From WHSW01 sp963821025 (GTDB taxonomy: Bacteria; Actinomycetota; Thermoleophilia; Solirubrobacterales; 70-9): a stretch of 64,000 nt of DNA. The stretch lies in assembly GCA_963821025.1 (NCBI GenBank), contig CAWGCG010000005.1:610065-674064 (forward strand), read 5' to 3'. The translations under genes were made by a program, and so were the position numbers. The notes beneath the pieces were generated by a model. That model made no database searches. It was not told the origin of the DNA and was given only the letters and a program-made list of their open reading frames with translations. Shown piece after piece: positions 42,065-49,979 of the stretch. Every line of letters starts with the position of its first letter. Within the stretch, counting starts at the first letter, position 1.

Positions 42065-42512
42065 GACTACATCGACCCCCTCAACCACGATCGAGGCCAG
42101 CGAACGGTCCGCCGCCGCGCTGCGGGCGCACGGCTTCCGCGCGACCTCGCAGCGGCTGCTGATTGAGGACACGCTGAGGTCTGCCGGTCGTCACCTGACC
42201 GCCGAGGAGGTCCTCGACGCCGTTCGCGTACGGCTTCCCGCGATCTCATTGCCGACTGTCTACTCGGCGCTCGAGGCGCTCGAGCAGGCGGGGCTGGTGC
42301 GCCGGATCGCGGCGGGACGCGGCCCGGCGCTTTACGACGCCCGGCCGGCGCCGCATCACCACCTGGTCTGCCGGGCCTGCGGCGGGGTCGAGGACCTCGA
42401 CGCCGACGCCGACCTGGCGCCGATCGTCGCCGGCGCCGCGGCTCGCGGCTTCAGCGCCGAGTCGACGGAGGTGGTCGTTCAGGGCCTGTGCCGTCGTTGT
42501 GCCACGGGGTGA
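42063..42512 (+). CDS. Fur family metal-dependent transcriptional regulator
   Basis: 149 aa. Winged-helix DNA-binding part: ALRAHGFRATSQRLLIEDTL, HLTAEEVLDAVR, ISLPTVYSALEALEQAGLVRRI. Metal part: PAPHHHLVCRACGGVEDLDAD and a C-terminal CRRC, i.e. two CxxC pairs for structural zinc and the HHH regulatory cluster. Could sense Fe, Zn or peroxide; the iron-box context favours iron. Its last 62 nt overlap the end of map on the other strand. Confidence 0.92.
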   Translation: MTTSTPSTTIEASERSAAALRAHGFRATSQRLLIEDTLRSAGRHLTAEEVLDAVRVRLPAISLPTVYSALEALEQAGLVRRIAAGRGPALYDARPAPHHHLVCRACGGVEDLDADADLAPIVAGAAARGFSAESTEVVVQGLCRRCATG

Positions 42513-43257
42513 GCACCCGCGGGCCCTCGGCCATGATCGCGACGGTGAACTCGAAGTGGGCGGCGAGCGACCCGTCGGCCGAGTAGACGGACCAGTTGTC
42601 CTCGCCGACCCGTACATCGGGGCCGCCGGCGTTGACCATCGGCTCGATCGCAAGCACCATCCCCGGCTCCAGCTCGGGGCCGCGGCCGGGCTCGCCGTAG
42701 TTGGGGATCTGCGGATCCTCGTGCATGTCGCGCCCGATTCCGTGGCCGACCAGCGAGCGGATGATCGATAGGCCGTCGCGCTCGACCCGGCGCTGGACCG
42801 CGTGCGAGATGTCGCCGAGGTGGTTGCCGGGTTGGGCTTGGGCAACCGCAGCGTCCAACGCGGCCTCGGTGGCCTCGAGCAGGGTGCGCGCCTCGGCGCT
42901 GACCTCGCCGACCGCAATGGTGACAGCGGCGTCGGCGACCCAGCCGTCCTTGGTCACGCCGACGTCGAGCGAGATCAGGTCACCGCGTTTGAGCTCATAC
43001 GGCCCCGGGATCCCGTGGACGACCATCGAGTTGGGCGACGCGCAGATCGAGCCCGGGAAACCACGATAGCCGAGAAATGACGGCTGCGCCCCCTGGGAGA
43101 CGATGAAGCGTTCGGCAGCGCGGTCGAGATCGCCGGTGGTGACTCCGGGCCGGACCTTCGCCCGCAGCATCTGCAGGCACCGCGCCTGGACCACCCCGGC
43201 AGCGGCCATCCGCTCGATCTGTTCGGGCGTCTTGAGGATGATCCCGCCGCGATACAT
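42451..43257 (-). CDS. map: Methionine aminopeptidase, type I
   Basis: 268 aa. Removes the initiator Met. Substrate pocket and di-metal ligands are present: SMVVHGIPGPYELKRGDLISLDVGVTKDGWVADAAVT (two Asp), GHGIGRDMHEDPQIPNYG (His), LAIEPMVNAGG (Glu) and HFEFTVAI (Glu). The C-terminal 20 residues extend beyond the usual end and cover the overlap with fur. Stop of adk and start of map nearly touch. Confidence 0.96.
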   Translation of the reverse strand: MYRGGIILKTPEQIERMAAAGVVQARCLQMLRAKVRPGVTTGDLDRAAERFIVSQGAQPSFLGYRGFPGSICASPNSMVVHGIPGPYELKRGDLISLDVGVTKDGWVADAAVTIAVGEVSAEARTLLEATEAALDAAVAQAQPGNHLGDISHAVQRRVERDGLSIIRSLVGHGIGRDMHEDPQIPNYGEPGRGPELEPGMVLAIEPMVNAGGPDVRVGEDNWSVYSADGSLAAHFEFTVAIMAEGPRVLTPWHNDGTGPERPPPSTRR

Positions 43258-43929
43258 CTATGCCTCCTCCTGTCCCCGAAGTGTTGCAAGCAAGCGCCGG
43301 ATGCCCTCGCTGACGTCATCGGGGTCGGCACTGCCATCGATTCGCTCGAGCAATCCGCGGGCGTCGTAGTAGTCGATCAGCGGCGCCGTCTTCGCGTGGA
43401 ACTGCTTCAGGCGGTGACGGATCACCTCGGGCTTGTCGTCCTCGCGGATCTCCAGCGGCGCGCCGCAGACATCGCAGACCCCCTCCTTTTCGGGCGGATC
43501 GAACTCGACATGGAAGATGTGGCCGTTGGGGCAGGTGCGCCGGCCGCCGAGTCGGCGGACGACCTCCTCGTCGGAAACATCGATCAACAGCGCCGCGGTC
43601 AGCCGCCGGCCGAGCTCATCCATCTTCGCGCCCAGCGCCTCGGCCTGGGGCTCGGTGCGCGGGAAGCCGTCGAGGATGAACCCATCCTCGGCCTCCTTCT
43701 GACCGATCCGCTCGGCGATTACGCCGACCATCACCTGGTCGGGAACCAGATCGCCGCGGTCCATGAAGGACTTCGCCTCGGTGCCGATCTCGGTGCCCTC
43801 GCGGACCGCTGCGCGCAGGATGTCGCCGGTGGCGTAGTAGGGCAGGTCGAGGTCATGGTGCAGGCGTTCGCCCTGGGTACCCTTACCCGACCCGGGCGGG
43901 CCCAAGAGGATTAGGTTCAGCTCCGACAT
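43258..43929 (-). CDS. adk: Adenylate kinase
   Basis: 223 aa, long-form enzyme converting AMP + ATP to 2 ADP. P-loop GPPGSGKGTQ (residues 10-19), DGFPRTEPQAEAL, and a zinc LID with CPNGHIFHVEFDPPEKEGVCDVCG. In most bacteria it follows secY directly; here a DUF559 gene intervenes, and adk has its own TAGGCT box built partly from that gene's stop codon. Confidence 0.97.
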   Translation of the reverse strand: MSELNLILLGPPGSGKGTQGERLHHDLDLPYYATGDILRAAVREGTEIGTEAKSFMDRGDLVPDQVMVGVIAERIGQKEAEDGFILDGFPRTEPQAEALGAKMDELGRRLTAALLIDVSDEEVVRRLGGRRTCPNGHIFHVEFDPPEKEGVCDVCGAPLEIREDDKPEVIRHRLKQFHAKTAPLIDYYDARGLLERIDGSADPDDVSEGIRRLLATLRGQEEA

Positions 43930-43938
43930 CGGTGCGAG

Positions 43939-43944
43939 AGCCTA
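43939..43944 (-). promoter_or_regulatory. -10 box of adk-map
   Basis: TAGGCT on the minus strand, 9 nt before the adk ATG. Its first three bases are the TAG stop of the DUF559 gene. Confidence 0.45.
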
Positions 43945-44883
43945 GATGGTCCGGGGTGGGCCGGGTTTCGCCGGTCCTCGCGGCGTTTTCCGTCCCACCC
44001 CTGGCCCGAGGAGCCTGCGAATCGCGCCGACGACCCATTCGGGCTCGTCGACGACCTGGCGATAGGTGACCGCGAGCACCTGGTATCCGGCAAGGGTCAG
44101 CCGACCGAGCTTCCTGTGGTCGCGCTCGAACGCCTCCCGGTCGCTGTGAAATTCGTAACCGTCGACCTCGACTACCAGCTTCTCCTGCGGCCAGTAGGCG
44201 TCCACCAGGTAGCCGCCGACGAGGACATTGGCCTGCGGAGTCGGTAGGCCGTGGTCGCGGATGAGATCGAGCAGCAGGAGCTCGAGCTCCGACAGCGCGC
44301 TGGCCGCCGCCGACCGGTCGTAGCCGCAGAGGGCGGCGAGCGCTCGGCGTCCGCGGCGTCCATTCGATCTCTCGAGCACCCGCCCGAGCGCGCGAAGGTC
44401 GAGCAACTGCAGGCGCTCCGCCCTCACATACGCACGGTGGAGAGCGCCTCGTTCGACGGTTCCCGCGAGGTCGAGCAGCGTGCGGGCGACCGAGGTCACC
44501 GGAATCCGCTCATGGACCGTCGATTCCGGGTCGGGTATACGCGAGCGGTGAACGGCGATCCCGGGGCGGCGCGCGCGCCCGTTGCGATCGGGGGCCGTGA
44601 CGTCGACCCTGCCGCCGCGCGGGCCGGTCAGGTCCCAGAGCGCCGCCGCCGAAGCGTGGCTGAGCAAGGCGCCGGGTCCGAGAGCGAGCACCGCGGCGAT
44701 CCACTCGCCTCTCCGCGAGAGCAGCGGATGCCCAACCGCATAAACGCCGCGATGGACACGGTGCAGGCGTCCCGCGGCGGCGCGATCCGCCACCGCGGTC
44801 GAGCGGAGACCGATCCCCGCGAGCTGGCGACCGGCCACGACCCCGTACTGAAGCGTGGCGAGCTCCGCAATCGCCCGATCCAC
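43942..44883 (-). CDS. DUF559 (Vsr-like endonuclease fold) protein with AbiEi-like N-terminus
   Basis: 313 aa. N-terminal winged-helix part seen in AbiEi-type antitoxin domains (AIAELATLQYGVVAGRQL, then HRVHRGVYAVGHPLLSRRGEWIAAVLALGPGALLSHASAAALWDL) followed by the C-terminal DUF559 domain (TPQANVLVGGYLVDAYWPQEKLVVEVDGYEFHSDREAFERDHRK), a restriction-endonuclease-like fold with D...E-x-D residues. GTG 44883 is chosen; the frame is open to GTG 44931, but that stretch lies in a repeat. The last 17 or so codons are also repeat-derived. Function unproven; common in actinobacteria as a solitary accessory gene. Interrupts the secY-adk junction. Confidence 0.88.
   Translation of the reverse strand: MDRAIAELATLQYGVVAGRQLAGIGLRSTAVADRAAAGRLHRVHRGVYAVGHPLLSRRGEWIAAVLALGPGALLSHASAAALWDLTGPRGGRVDVTAPDRNGRARRPGIAVHRSRIPDPESTVHERIPVTSVARTLLDLAGTVERGALHRAYVRAERLQLLDLRALGRVLERSNGRRGRRALAALCGYDRSAAASALSELELLLLDLIRDHGLPTPQANVLVGGYLVDAYWPQEKLVVEVDGYEFHSDREAFERDHRKLGRLTLAGYQVLAVTYRQVVDEPEWVVGAIRRLLGPGVGRKTPRGPAKPGPPRTI
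43953..44001. repeat. Palindromic repeat copy A
   Basis: About 49 bp bounded by GGGTGGG and CCCACCC, with the inner part CCGGTCCTCGCGGCGTTTTC. Inverted ends can pair. Nearly identical to copy B, and it encodes the last residues of the DUF559 protein (GRKTPRGPAKPGPP). Confidence 0.85.
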
Positions 44884-44887
44884 GCCC

Positions 44888-44937
44888 GGTGGGGCGGATT
44901 TCTCCGGTCCTCGCGGCGTTTTCCGTCCCACCCGAGG
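44888..44937. repeat. Palindromic repeat copy B
   Basis: Same element in the same orientation at the other end of the DUF559 gene: starts GGTGGGGCGGATTTCTCC and ends GTTTTCCGTCCCACCC. It shares with copy A the block CCGGTCCTCGCGGCGTTTTC. The 88 bp from here to secY (44938-45025) show no gene. Confidence 0.85.
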
Positions 44938-45025
44938 AGGGTGGCGGGGAGAGGCGCACCTGTGGCCCGCCGAACGCGCCGAGAGGCGAAACGGCGGGGG
45001 CCGAGAGGCCAGCCGGCGGGGAGCG

Positions 45026-46297
45026 TTACTTCAGGAACCCCTCGTAGTTGCGCATCATCAGCTGCGACTCGAGCTGCTTGACGGTGTCGAGCGCCACCCC
45101 GACCACGATCAGGATCGATGTTCCGCCGAAGTAGAAGTTGGCCGAGGTCTGGTTGATCAGGATCGTCGGCAGCGCGGCCACAGCGCCGAGGTAGAGCGCG
45201 CCCGGGAAGGTCAGGCGCGAAAGGATCCGGTCGAGGTACTCGGCGGTCGGGCGGCCGGGTCTCACCCCGGGGATGAAGCCGCCGTACTTCTTCAGGTTGT
45301 CGGCCTGATCGACCGGGTTGAAGGTGACCGCCGTGTAGAAGTAGGTGAAGATGATGATGAAGAAGACCTCGCCGACGACGTAGGCCCAGCTCGATGGGCT
45401 GAAGAAGGCGGCGAAGTCGAGCGCCGCAGGCGTGTTCAGCAGCTGCCCGATCGTCGGCGGGAAGGCCATGATCGAGGCGGCGAAGATCACCGGGATCACC
45501 CCGGCCATGTTCACCCGCAACGGCAGATAGGTGGAGCCGCCGGTGGTCATTCGGCGGCCGACGACCCGTTTTGCGTACTGCACCGGGATCCGCCGCTGGC
45601 CCTCCTGGACGAAGACGATGCCGACGATCACGGCGAGCGCGACGAACGGCATCATCACGACGAAGACCTGATCGGGGTTGGTCCACCAGGTGCTGATCCC
45701 GGGGATGATTCCCGAGGCGATCGAGGCGAAGATCATCAGGCTGATCCCGTTGCCGACACCGCGCTGGGTGATCAGCTCGCCCAGCCACATCAGCAGGGTC
45801 GTCCCGGCGGTCAGCGAGATCACGATCAAGAACACCTTCTGGAAGGTGAGGTCGCCGACCACGCTTGTGCCCTCGGCGTCCTGGAAGCTCTGGAACAAAA
45901 ACACGTATCCGAGCGACTGGCCGAAGGCGAGGACGACGGTCAGGTAGCGGGTGTACTGGGTGATCTTCTGCTGGCCGACCTCGCCCTCCTTCTGCAGGCG
46001 CTCGAGCGCCGGCACCACCACGGTCAGCAGCTGGAGGATGATCGAGGCGGTGATGTAGGGCATGATCCCGAGCGCGAACAGCGACAGTCGCTGCAGCGAG
46101 CCGCCCGAGAACAGGTTGAGGAAGCCGAGGACGTTGTTGCCGGTGAAGTTGTCCTGGATCGACTCGACCGTGTCGATGTCGACCCCCGGCGCGGGGATGT
46201 AGGCGCCGAGCCGGTAGAGCAGCAGCATCGCCAGGGTGAAGGCGATCTTCCGGCGGATCTCCGGGACCGCGAACGCGTTGGCGATCGTCTGGAGCAC
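45026..46297 (-). CDS. secY: Preprotein translocase subunit SecY
   Basis: 423 aa with ten predicted transmembrane helices, the protein-conducting channel. Family stretches: LLLYRLGAYIPAPGVD, GIMPYITASIILQLL, ITQYTRYLTVVLAFGQSLG, ITQRGVGNGISLMIFA, GGSTYLPLRVNMAGVIPVIFA and FNPVDQADNLKKYGGFIPG. GTG start shares one base with the rplO stop. Confidence 0.97.
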   Translation of the reverse strand: MLQTIANAFAVPEIRRKIAFTLAMLLLYRLGAYIPAPGVDIDTVESIQDNFTGNNVLGFLNLFSGGSLQRLSLFALGIMPYITASIILQLLTVVVPALERLQKEGEVGQQKITQYTRYLTVVLAFGQSLGYVFLFQSFQDAEGTSVVGDLTFQKVFLIVISLTAGTTLLMWLGELITQRGVGNGISLMIFASIASGIIPGISTWWTNPDQVFVVMMPFVALAVIVGIVFVQEGQRRIPVQYAKRVVGRRMTTGGSTYLPLRVNMAGVIPVIFAASIMAFPPTIGQLLNTPAALDFAAFFSPSSWAYVVGEVFFIIIFTYFYTAVTFNPVDQADNLKKYGGFIPGVRPGRPTAEYLDRILSRLTFPGALYLGAVAALPTILINQTSANFYFGGTSILIVVGVALDTVKQLESQLMMRNYEGFLK

Positions 46298-46791
46298 TAG
46301 TCCTCGATCACTTCGGCCGTGCCGCCGGCCTTCTCGATCTTCTCCTTCGCCGAAGCGCTGAACGCGTGGGCACGGACGGTGAGCTTCTTCGAGATCTCTC
46401 CCCGGCCGAGGATCTTCACCGGATGGTTGCGCTTCGCCAGCCCGGCGCTGCGAAGCGTCTGTGGCGTGACCTCGGTGTCGGCGTCGAACCGCTGCTCGAG
46501 CGCGGCCACGTTGACCGGCTGGGTGTGGGTCCGAAAGCGCTCGAACGGCATCGACTTCTTCATCTGCGGCCCGCGCAGCTTGCGCATCCGCATATGGATC
46601 GGGTTCTGCCCGCCCTCGTAACCGCGCTTGGACTTGCTGCCCGAGCGCGCCCCGGCGCCCTTGTGGCCTCGCCCGGCGGTCTTTCCGGTTCCCGAGCCCT
46701 TACCGCGGCCGAGGCGCTTTCGCGGGTGGCGCGAGCCCGGCTTGGGACGGATCGAGTGCAGCCCGATCTCGTCTGGATCGAGTCGGGCCAT
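46297..46791 (-). CDS. rplO: 50S ribosomal protein L15
   Basis: 164 aa. RKRLGRGKGSGTGKTAGRGHKGAGARSG and RGYEGGQNPIHMRMRKLRG are the basic glycine-rich L15 hallmark; the C-terminal domain ends VEKAGG-like (KIEKAGGTAEVIED). Late assembly protein of the large subunit. Confidence 0.97.
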   Translation of the reverse strand: MARLDPDEIGLHSIRPKPGSRHPRKRLGRGKGSGTGKTAGRGHKGAGARSGSKSKRGYEGGQNPIHMRMRKLRGPQMKKSMPFERFRTHTQPVNVAALEQRFDADTEVTPQTLRSAGLAKRNHPVKILGRGEISKKLTVRAHAFSASAKEKIEKAGGTAEVIED

Positions 46792-46967
46792 CAGCTCCTC
46801 ACCTCGACCAGGTGCTCGACGACGCGAAGCATTCCCTGTAGCTGTGGAGTGTCGGTCATCGTCGACTCGCGCCCGATCTTGCCGAGCTTGAGCGACTCCA
46901 GGGTCGCCCGCTGACTCGGGCTCGCTCCGTTGGCGGAGCGCACCTGCTTCAGAGTCAGATCAGCCAT
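46791..46967 (-). CDS. rpmD: 50S ribosomal protein L30
   Basis: 58 aa: MADLTLKQVRSANGASPSQRATLESLKLGKIG, then TPQLQGMLRVVEHLVEV. Standard size. ATG 46967 lies inside the end of rpsE (8-nt overlap). A longer upstream start is not needed. Confidence 0.95.
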   Translation of the reverse strand: MADLTLKQVRSANGASPSQRATLESLKLGKIGRESTMTDTPQLQGMLRVVEHLVEVRS

Positions 46968-47592
46968 CGCCGGGTTCCTCGGACTCGGGGTCGGCGACAA
47001 CGGCCACGGGCTCCGCGGCTGCCTGCTCGGTGGGATCTGCTGTCGTTTCCTCCTTCGCCGCAGCCTCGGCCAAATCCAACCCGAGCACCTGCTTCACCGA
47101 GAGGCCGCGCAGCTTGGCCACGGTCTCGGGGCGGCGCAGGCCCATCAGCCCCTCCATCGTCGCCTTCACCAGGTTGATCGGGTTCTGGGTGCCGATCGAC
47201 TTCGAGAGCACGTCGCGAATCCCGGCGAGCTCGAGCACCGCGCGAACACCGCCGCCGGCGATCACCCCGGTACCGGGGCTGGCCGGGCGCAGGACGACGT
47301 GCCCGGAGCCGTAGCGGCCGATGATCCGGTGGGGGATCGTCTGGCCGAACTTCGGCACCCGGATGAGGCTCTTGCGGGCGTTTTCGACCGCCTTTTGGAT
47401 CGCCAGCGGGACCTCGCGAGCCTTGCCGTAGCCGATGCCGACGACGTCGTTCTCATCGCCGACGGCAACCAGGGCCGTGAACGAGAAGCGCCGGCCGCCC
47501 TTGACCACCTTGGCGACGCGGTTGATCTCGATCACCCGCTCCTGGAGGTCGAGCCCTTGCGGGCTCACGCTTTCGATGTCGTGGTTCCTCAT
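46960..47592 (-). CDS. rpsE: 30S ribosomal protein S5
   Basis: 210 aa. RVAKVVKGGRRFSFTALVAVGDENDVVGIGYGKAREVP (double-stranded RNA-binding part) and PASPGTGVIAGGGVRAVLELAGI are typical. The C-terminus has an extra acidic stretch of about 40 residues (AAAKEETTADPTEQAAAEPV). Confidence 0.97.
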   Translation of the reverse strand: MRNHDIESVSPQGLDLQERVIEINRVAKVVKGGRRFSFTALVAVGDENDVVGIGYGKAREVPLAIQKAVENARKSLIRVPKFGQTIPHRIIGRYGSGHVVLRPASPGTGVIAGGGVRAVLELAGIRDVLSKSIGTQNPINLVKATMEGLMGLRRPETVAKLRGLSVKQVLGLDLAEAAAKEETTADPTEQAAAEPVAVVADPESEEPGDG

Positions 47593-47612
47593 CGCCGAAT
47601 CACCTTAGAGAG

Positions 47613-47966
47613 TCAGAATTTCAGGCCGCCCTCGCGGGCACCCTCGGCGAGCGCGCGCACGCGCCCGTGATATCGGTAGCCGCCTCGATCGAAGACGCAG
47701 GTCTCGATCCCCGCCGCCTTGGCCCGCTCGGCGATCAGCTCGCCGACCCGCTTCGGCTGCTCGGCGGTTGGCAGCTTGCGCAACTCGTCCTCGGTCCAGT
47801 TGACGGCGACAACGGTGCGGCCGGCGTCGTCGTCGACCAGCTGCGCGAAGACGCCTTTGTTGGAGCGAAACACCGACAGCCGGGGACGCTCGGCGTTGCC
47901 TCGGATCTTCGCCCGCACGCGGCGGCGGCGGCGCAGTCGCTGCCGTGGCTTGGTGGTGACCGCCAT
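47613..47966 (-). CDS. rplR: 50S ribosomal protein L18
   Basis: 117 aa, binds 5S rRNA. RRRRVRAKIRGNAERPRLSVFRSNKGVFAQLVDD and FDRGGYRYHGRVRALAEGAREGGLKF match the family. 2 nt after rplF. Confidence 0.97.
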   Translation of the reverse strand: MAVTTKPRQRLRRRRRVRAKIRGNAERPRLSVFRSNKGVFAQLVDDDAGRTVVAVNWTEDELRKLPTAEQPKRVGELIAERAKAAGIETCVFDRGGYRYHGRVRALAEGAREGGLKF

Positions 47967-47968
47967 CG

Positions 47969-48502
47969 CTATGCCCTCTTGCCGACCTTGCGGCGAATCT
48001 GCTCGCCCTGGTAGCGGATCCCCTTGCCCTTGTAGGGCTCCGGCGGGCGGGTGCGCCGGATCCGGGCGGCGATCTCTCCGACCAGCTGCTTGTCGATTCC
48101 GCGAACGATCACCTGGGTCGGCTGCGGGACCTCGAACTCGATCCCGTCGGGCGCCTGGATCGAAACCGGGTGCGAGTAGCCGACGCTGAGCTCGAGCGCC
48201 TTGCCGGCGAGCTTGGCGCGGTAACCGACACCCTGGATCTCGAGCCGTTTCTCGAACCCGTCGGTGACCCCCTCGACCATGTTGGCCACGAGGCTGCGCG
48301 TGAGGCCGTGCAGGGCACGGTCCTGACCCCGGTCGGTCGGGCGGGTGACCGTGAGCGCACCGTCGGCTTCGGCGATCTCCATGCGCGCGTCGACCGTCTG
48401 GTTGAGCTCGCCCCGCGGACCGTTGACGCTCACCCGGCCAGGGCCGAGCGAGACCGTGACGCCCTCGGGGACGGGGATGGGTTGTTTGCCGATTCTGCTC
48501 AT
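47969..48502 (-). CDS. rplF: 50S ribosomal protein L6
   Basis: 177 aa with the two repeated L6 folds: MSRIGKQPIPVPEGVTVSLGPGRVSVNGPRGEL at the N-terminus and GIDKQLVGEIAARIRRTRPPEPYKGKGIRYQGEQI at the C-terminus. Near the factor-binding site of the large subunit. Confidence 0.97.
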   Translation of the reverse strand: MSRIGKQPIPVPEGVTVSLGPGRVSVNGPRGELNQTVDARMEIAEADGALTVTRPTDRGQDRALHGLTRSLVANMVEGVTDGFEKRLEIQGVGYRAKLAGKALELSVGYSHPVSIQAPDGIEFEVPQPTQVIVRGIDKQLVGEIAARIRRTRPPEPYKGKGIRYQGEQIRRKVGKRA

Positions 48503-48530
48503 AAGAATTCGTTGCTTGCGCTCGCCACTG

Positions 48531-48551
48531 GCCGCTCGAGGGGCGAGCGGC
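48531..48551. repeat. Hairpin between rplF and rpsH
   Basis: GCCGCTCG-AGGGG-CGAGCGGC: 8-bp perfect stem, 5-nt loop, in a 52-bp spacer. May be an RNA processing or attenuation element within the operon. Confidence 0.55.
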
Positions 48552-48554
48552 GAG

Positions 48555-48950
48555 TTACCACACGTAGGCGACGACCTCCCCGCCGACGCCCTTTGCCTTC
48601 GCCTCGTGACCGGTCATCACTCCGGTCGAGGTCGAGAGGATCGCGGTGCCCATGCCGCCCTGGACCCGGGGCACCTCGGAGCCGCCGACGTAGCGGCGAC
48701 GGCCGGGTCGCGAGACACGGCGCATGCCGGCGATCACCGGGCGACGATCGTCGGTGTACTTGAGCTCGATCCGGATCACCTCGCCGACCGCTGTCGGCTC
48801 GACGTCGAAGCCGGTGATGTAGCCCTGCTCAGTGAGGATCCTCGCCATCTCCTTCTTCAGGCGCGATGCCGGCACCTCGACCTCGGGGTGGTCGGCGGCG
48901 AGCGCGTTGCGAACGCGGGTGAGGAAATCTGAGATTGGGTCGGTGAGCAT
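48555..48950 (-). CDS. rpsH: 30S ribosomal protein S8
   Basis: 131 aa starting MLTDPISDFLTRVRNALAADHPEVEVPASRLK and ending GGEVVAYVW, with the conserved STSTGVMTGHEAKAKGVGG. Binds the central 16S domain. Confidence 0.97.
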   Translation of the reverse strand: MLTDPISDFLTRVRNALAADHPEVEVPASRLKKEMARILTEQGYITGFDVEPTAVGEVIRIELKYTDDRRPVIAGMRRVSRPGRRRYVGGSEVPRVQGGMGTAILSTSTGVMTGHEAKAKGVGGEVVAYVW

Positions 48951-48984
48951 GGTTCTTAGGTGCTGATTTCGAGTTTCGCGGCGC

Positions 48985-49170
48985 TTACCAGCTGGACTTC
49001 TGCATGCCGGGGACATAGCCCTGGTGGGCTTGCTCGCGCAGGCAGATCCGGCAGAGGCCGAACTTACGGTAGTAGGCGCGCGACCGGCCGCAACGACGGC
49101 AGCGGTTGTAGCCGCGGGTCTTGTACTTGGGTTTGCGCTCTTGGCGCACGCGCTGGGACGTCTTTGCCAT
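48985..49170 (-). CDS. rpsZ: 30S ribosomal protein S14, zinc (type Z) form
   Basis: 61 aa. CRRCGRSRAYYRKFGLCRIC gives the CxxC-x12-CxxC zinc ribbon of the short S14 form; ends GYVPGMQKSSW. No linked zinc-independent paralogue seen here. Confidence 0.97.
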   Translation of the reverse strand: MAKTSQRVRQERKPKYKTRGYNRCRRCGRSRAYYRKFGLCRICLREQAHQGYVPGMQKSSW

Positions 49171-49977
49171 TTACTCCTCAGAACTTTCTTCGCTTGAAGA
49201 CTCGTCGGTGGGACCCTCGCCCTCGCCGTCCTCGCCCTCCTCCTCGTCGTGACGCTCGGGCTTGGCGTAGGCCTCGGGGTTCTCCTCCTTCAGCTGCTCG
49301 AGCGCCGCCTGCTCGGCCTCGGCGCGAGCACGCGCCTCCTCGAGCCGGCGCTCCTCCTCCGGGTCGATCTCCGGCTCGGCGACCCCCGGGCGGTGCTCGG
49401 CCGAGAACGGCATCCCGAGCGCCAACAGCAACTCGAACCCCTCCTCGTCGGTCGCCGCAGTGGTGGTGATCGCGATGTCCAGCCCTCGTACCTCGTCGAT
49501 CGAGTCGTAGTCGATCTCGGGAAAGATCAGCTGCTCGCGCACGCCCATCGAATAGTTCCCGCGGCCATCGAAGGATCGCGGGTCGAGACCGCGGAAATCG
49601 CGAACCCGGGGGATCGAGATCGTGATCAGGCGATCGAGGAACTCCCACATGCGGGCGCCGCGCAGGGTCACCGAGACGCCGACCGGCATTCCCTCGCGCA
49701 GCTTGAAGTTGGCGATCGACTTGCGCGCCCGGCGCACGTTCGGGTGCTGGCCGGCGATCGTCGCGAGCTGCTCGGTCGCCGCCTCCAGGATCGCGGTCGC
49801 CTGCTTGGCCTCGCCGACCCCCATATTGAGCGTGATCTTCTGCACGCGCGGGACCTGCATCGCGCTCGAGTAGCCGAACTTCTTGGTCAGCGCCCCGGCG
49901 ACCTCGTTCTCATAAGCCTCGCGCAGACGCGGCGGCGGGGCCGCCTGATTCGGGGGTGTTGTAGTGGCTGCTTCCAT
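49171..49977 (-). CDS. rplE: 50S ribosomal protein L5 with acidic C-terminal tail
   Basis: 268 aa, about 80 longer than usual L5. The core (about residues 17-195) is standard: RVQKITLNMGVGEAK, NVRRARKSIANFKLREGMPVG, DFRGLDPRSFDGRGNYSMGVREQLIFPEI and DEEGFELLLALGMPF. The last 73 residues are charged, mostly Glu, ending in a run of Asp, Glu, Ser and Gly. ATG 49977 follows the rplX stop by 2 nt. Confidence 0.95.
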   Translation of the reverse strand: MEAATTTPPNQAAPPPRLREAYENEVAGALTKKFGYSSAMQVPRVQKITLNMGVGEAKQATAILEAATEQLATIAGQHPNVRRARKSIANFKLREGMPVGVSVTLRGARMWEFLDRLITISIPRVRDFRGLDPRSFDGRGNYSMGVREQLIFPEIDYDSIDEVRGLDIAITTTAATDEEGFELLLALGMPFSAEHRPGVAEPEIDPEEERRLEEARARAEAEQAALEQLKEENPEAYAKPERHDEEEGEDGEGEGPTDESSSEESSEE

Positions 49978-49979
49978 CG

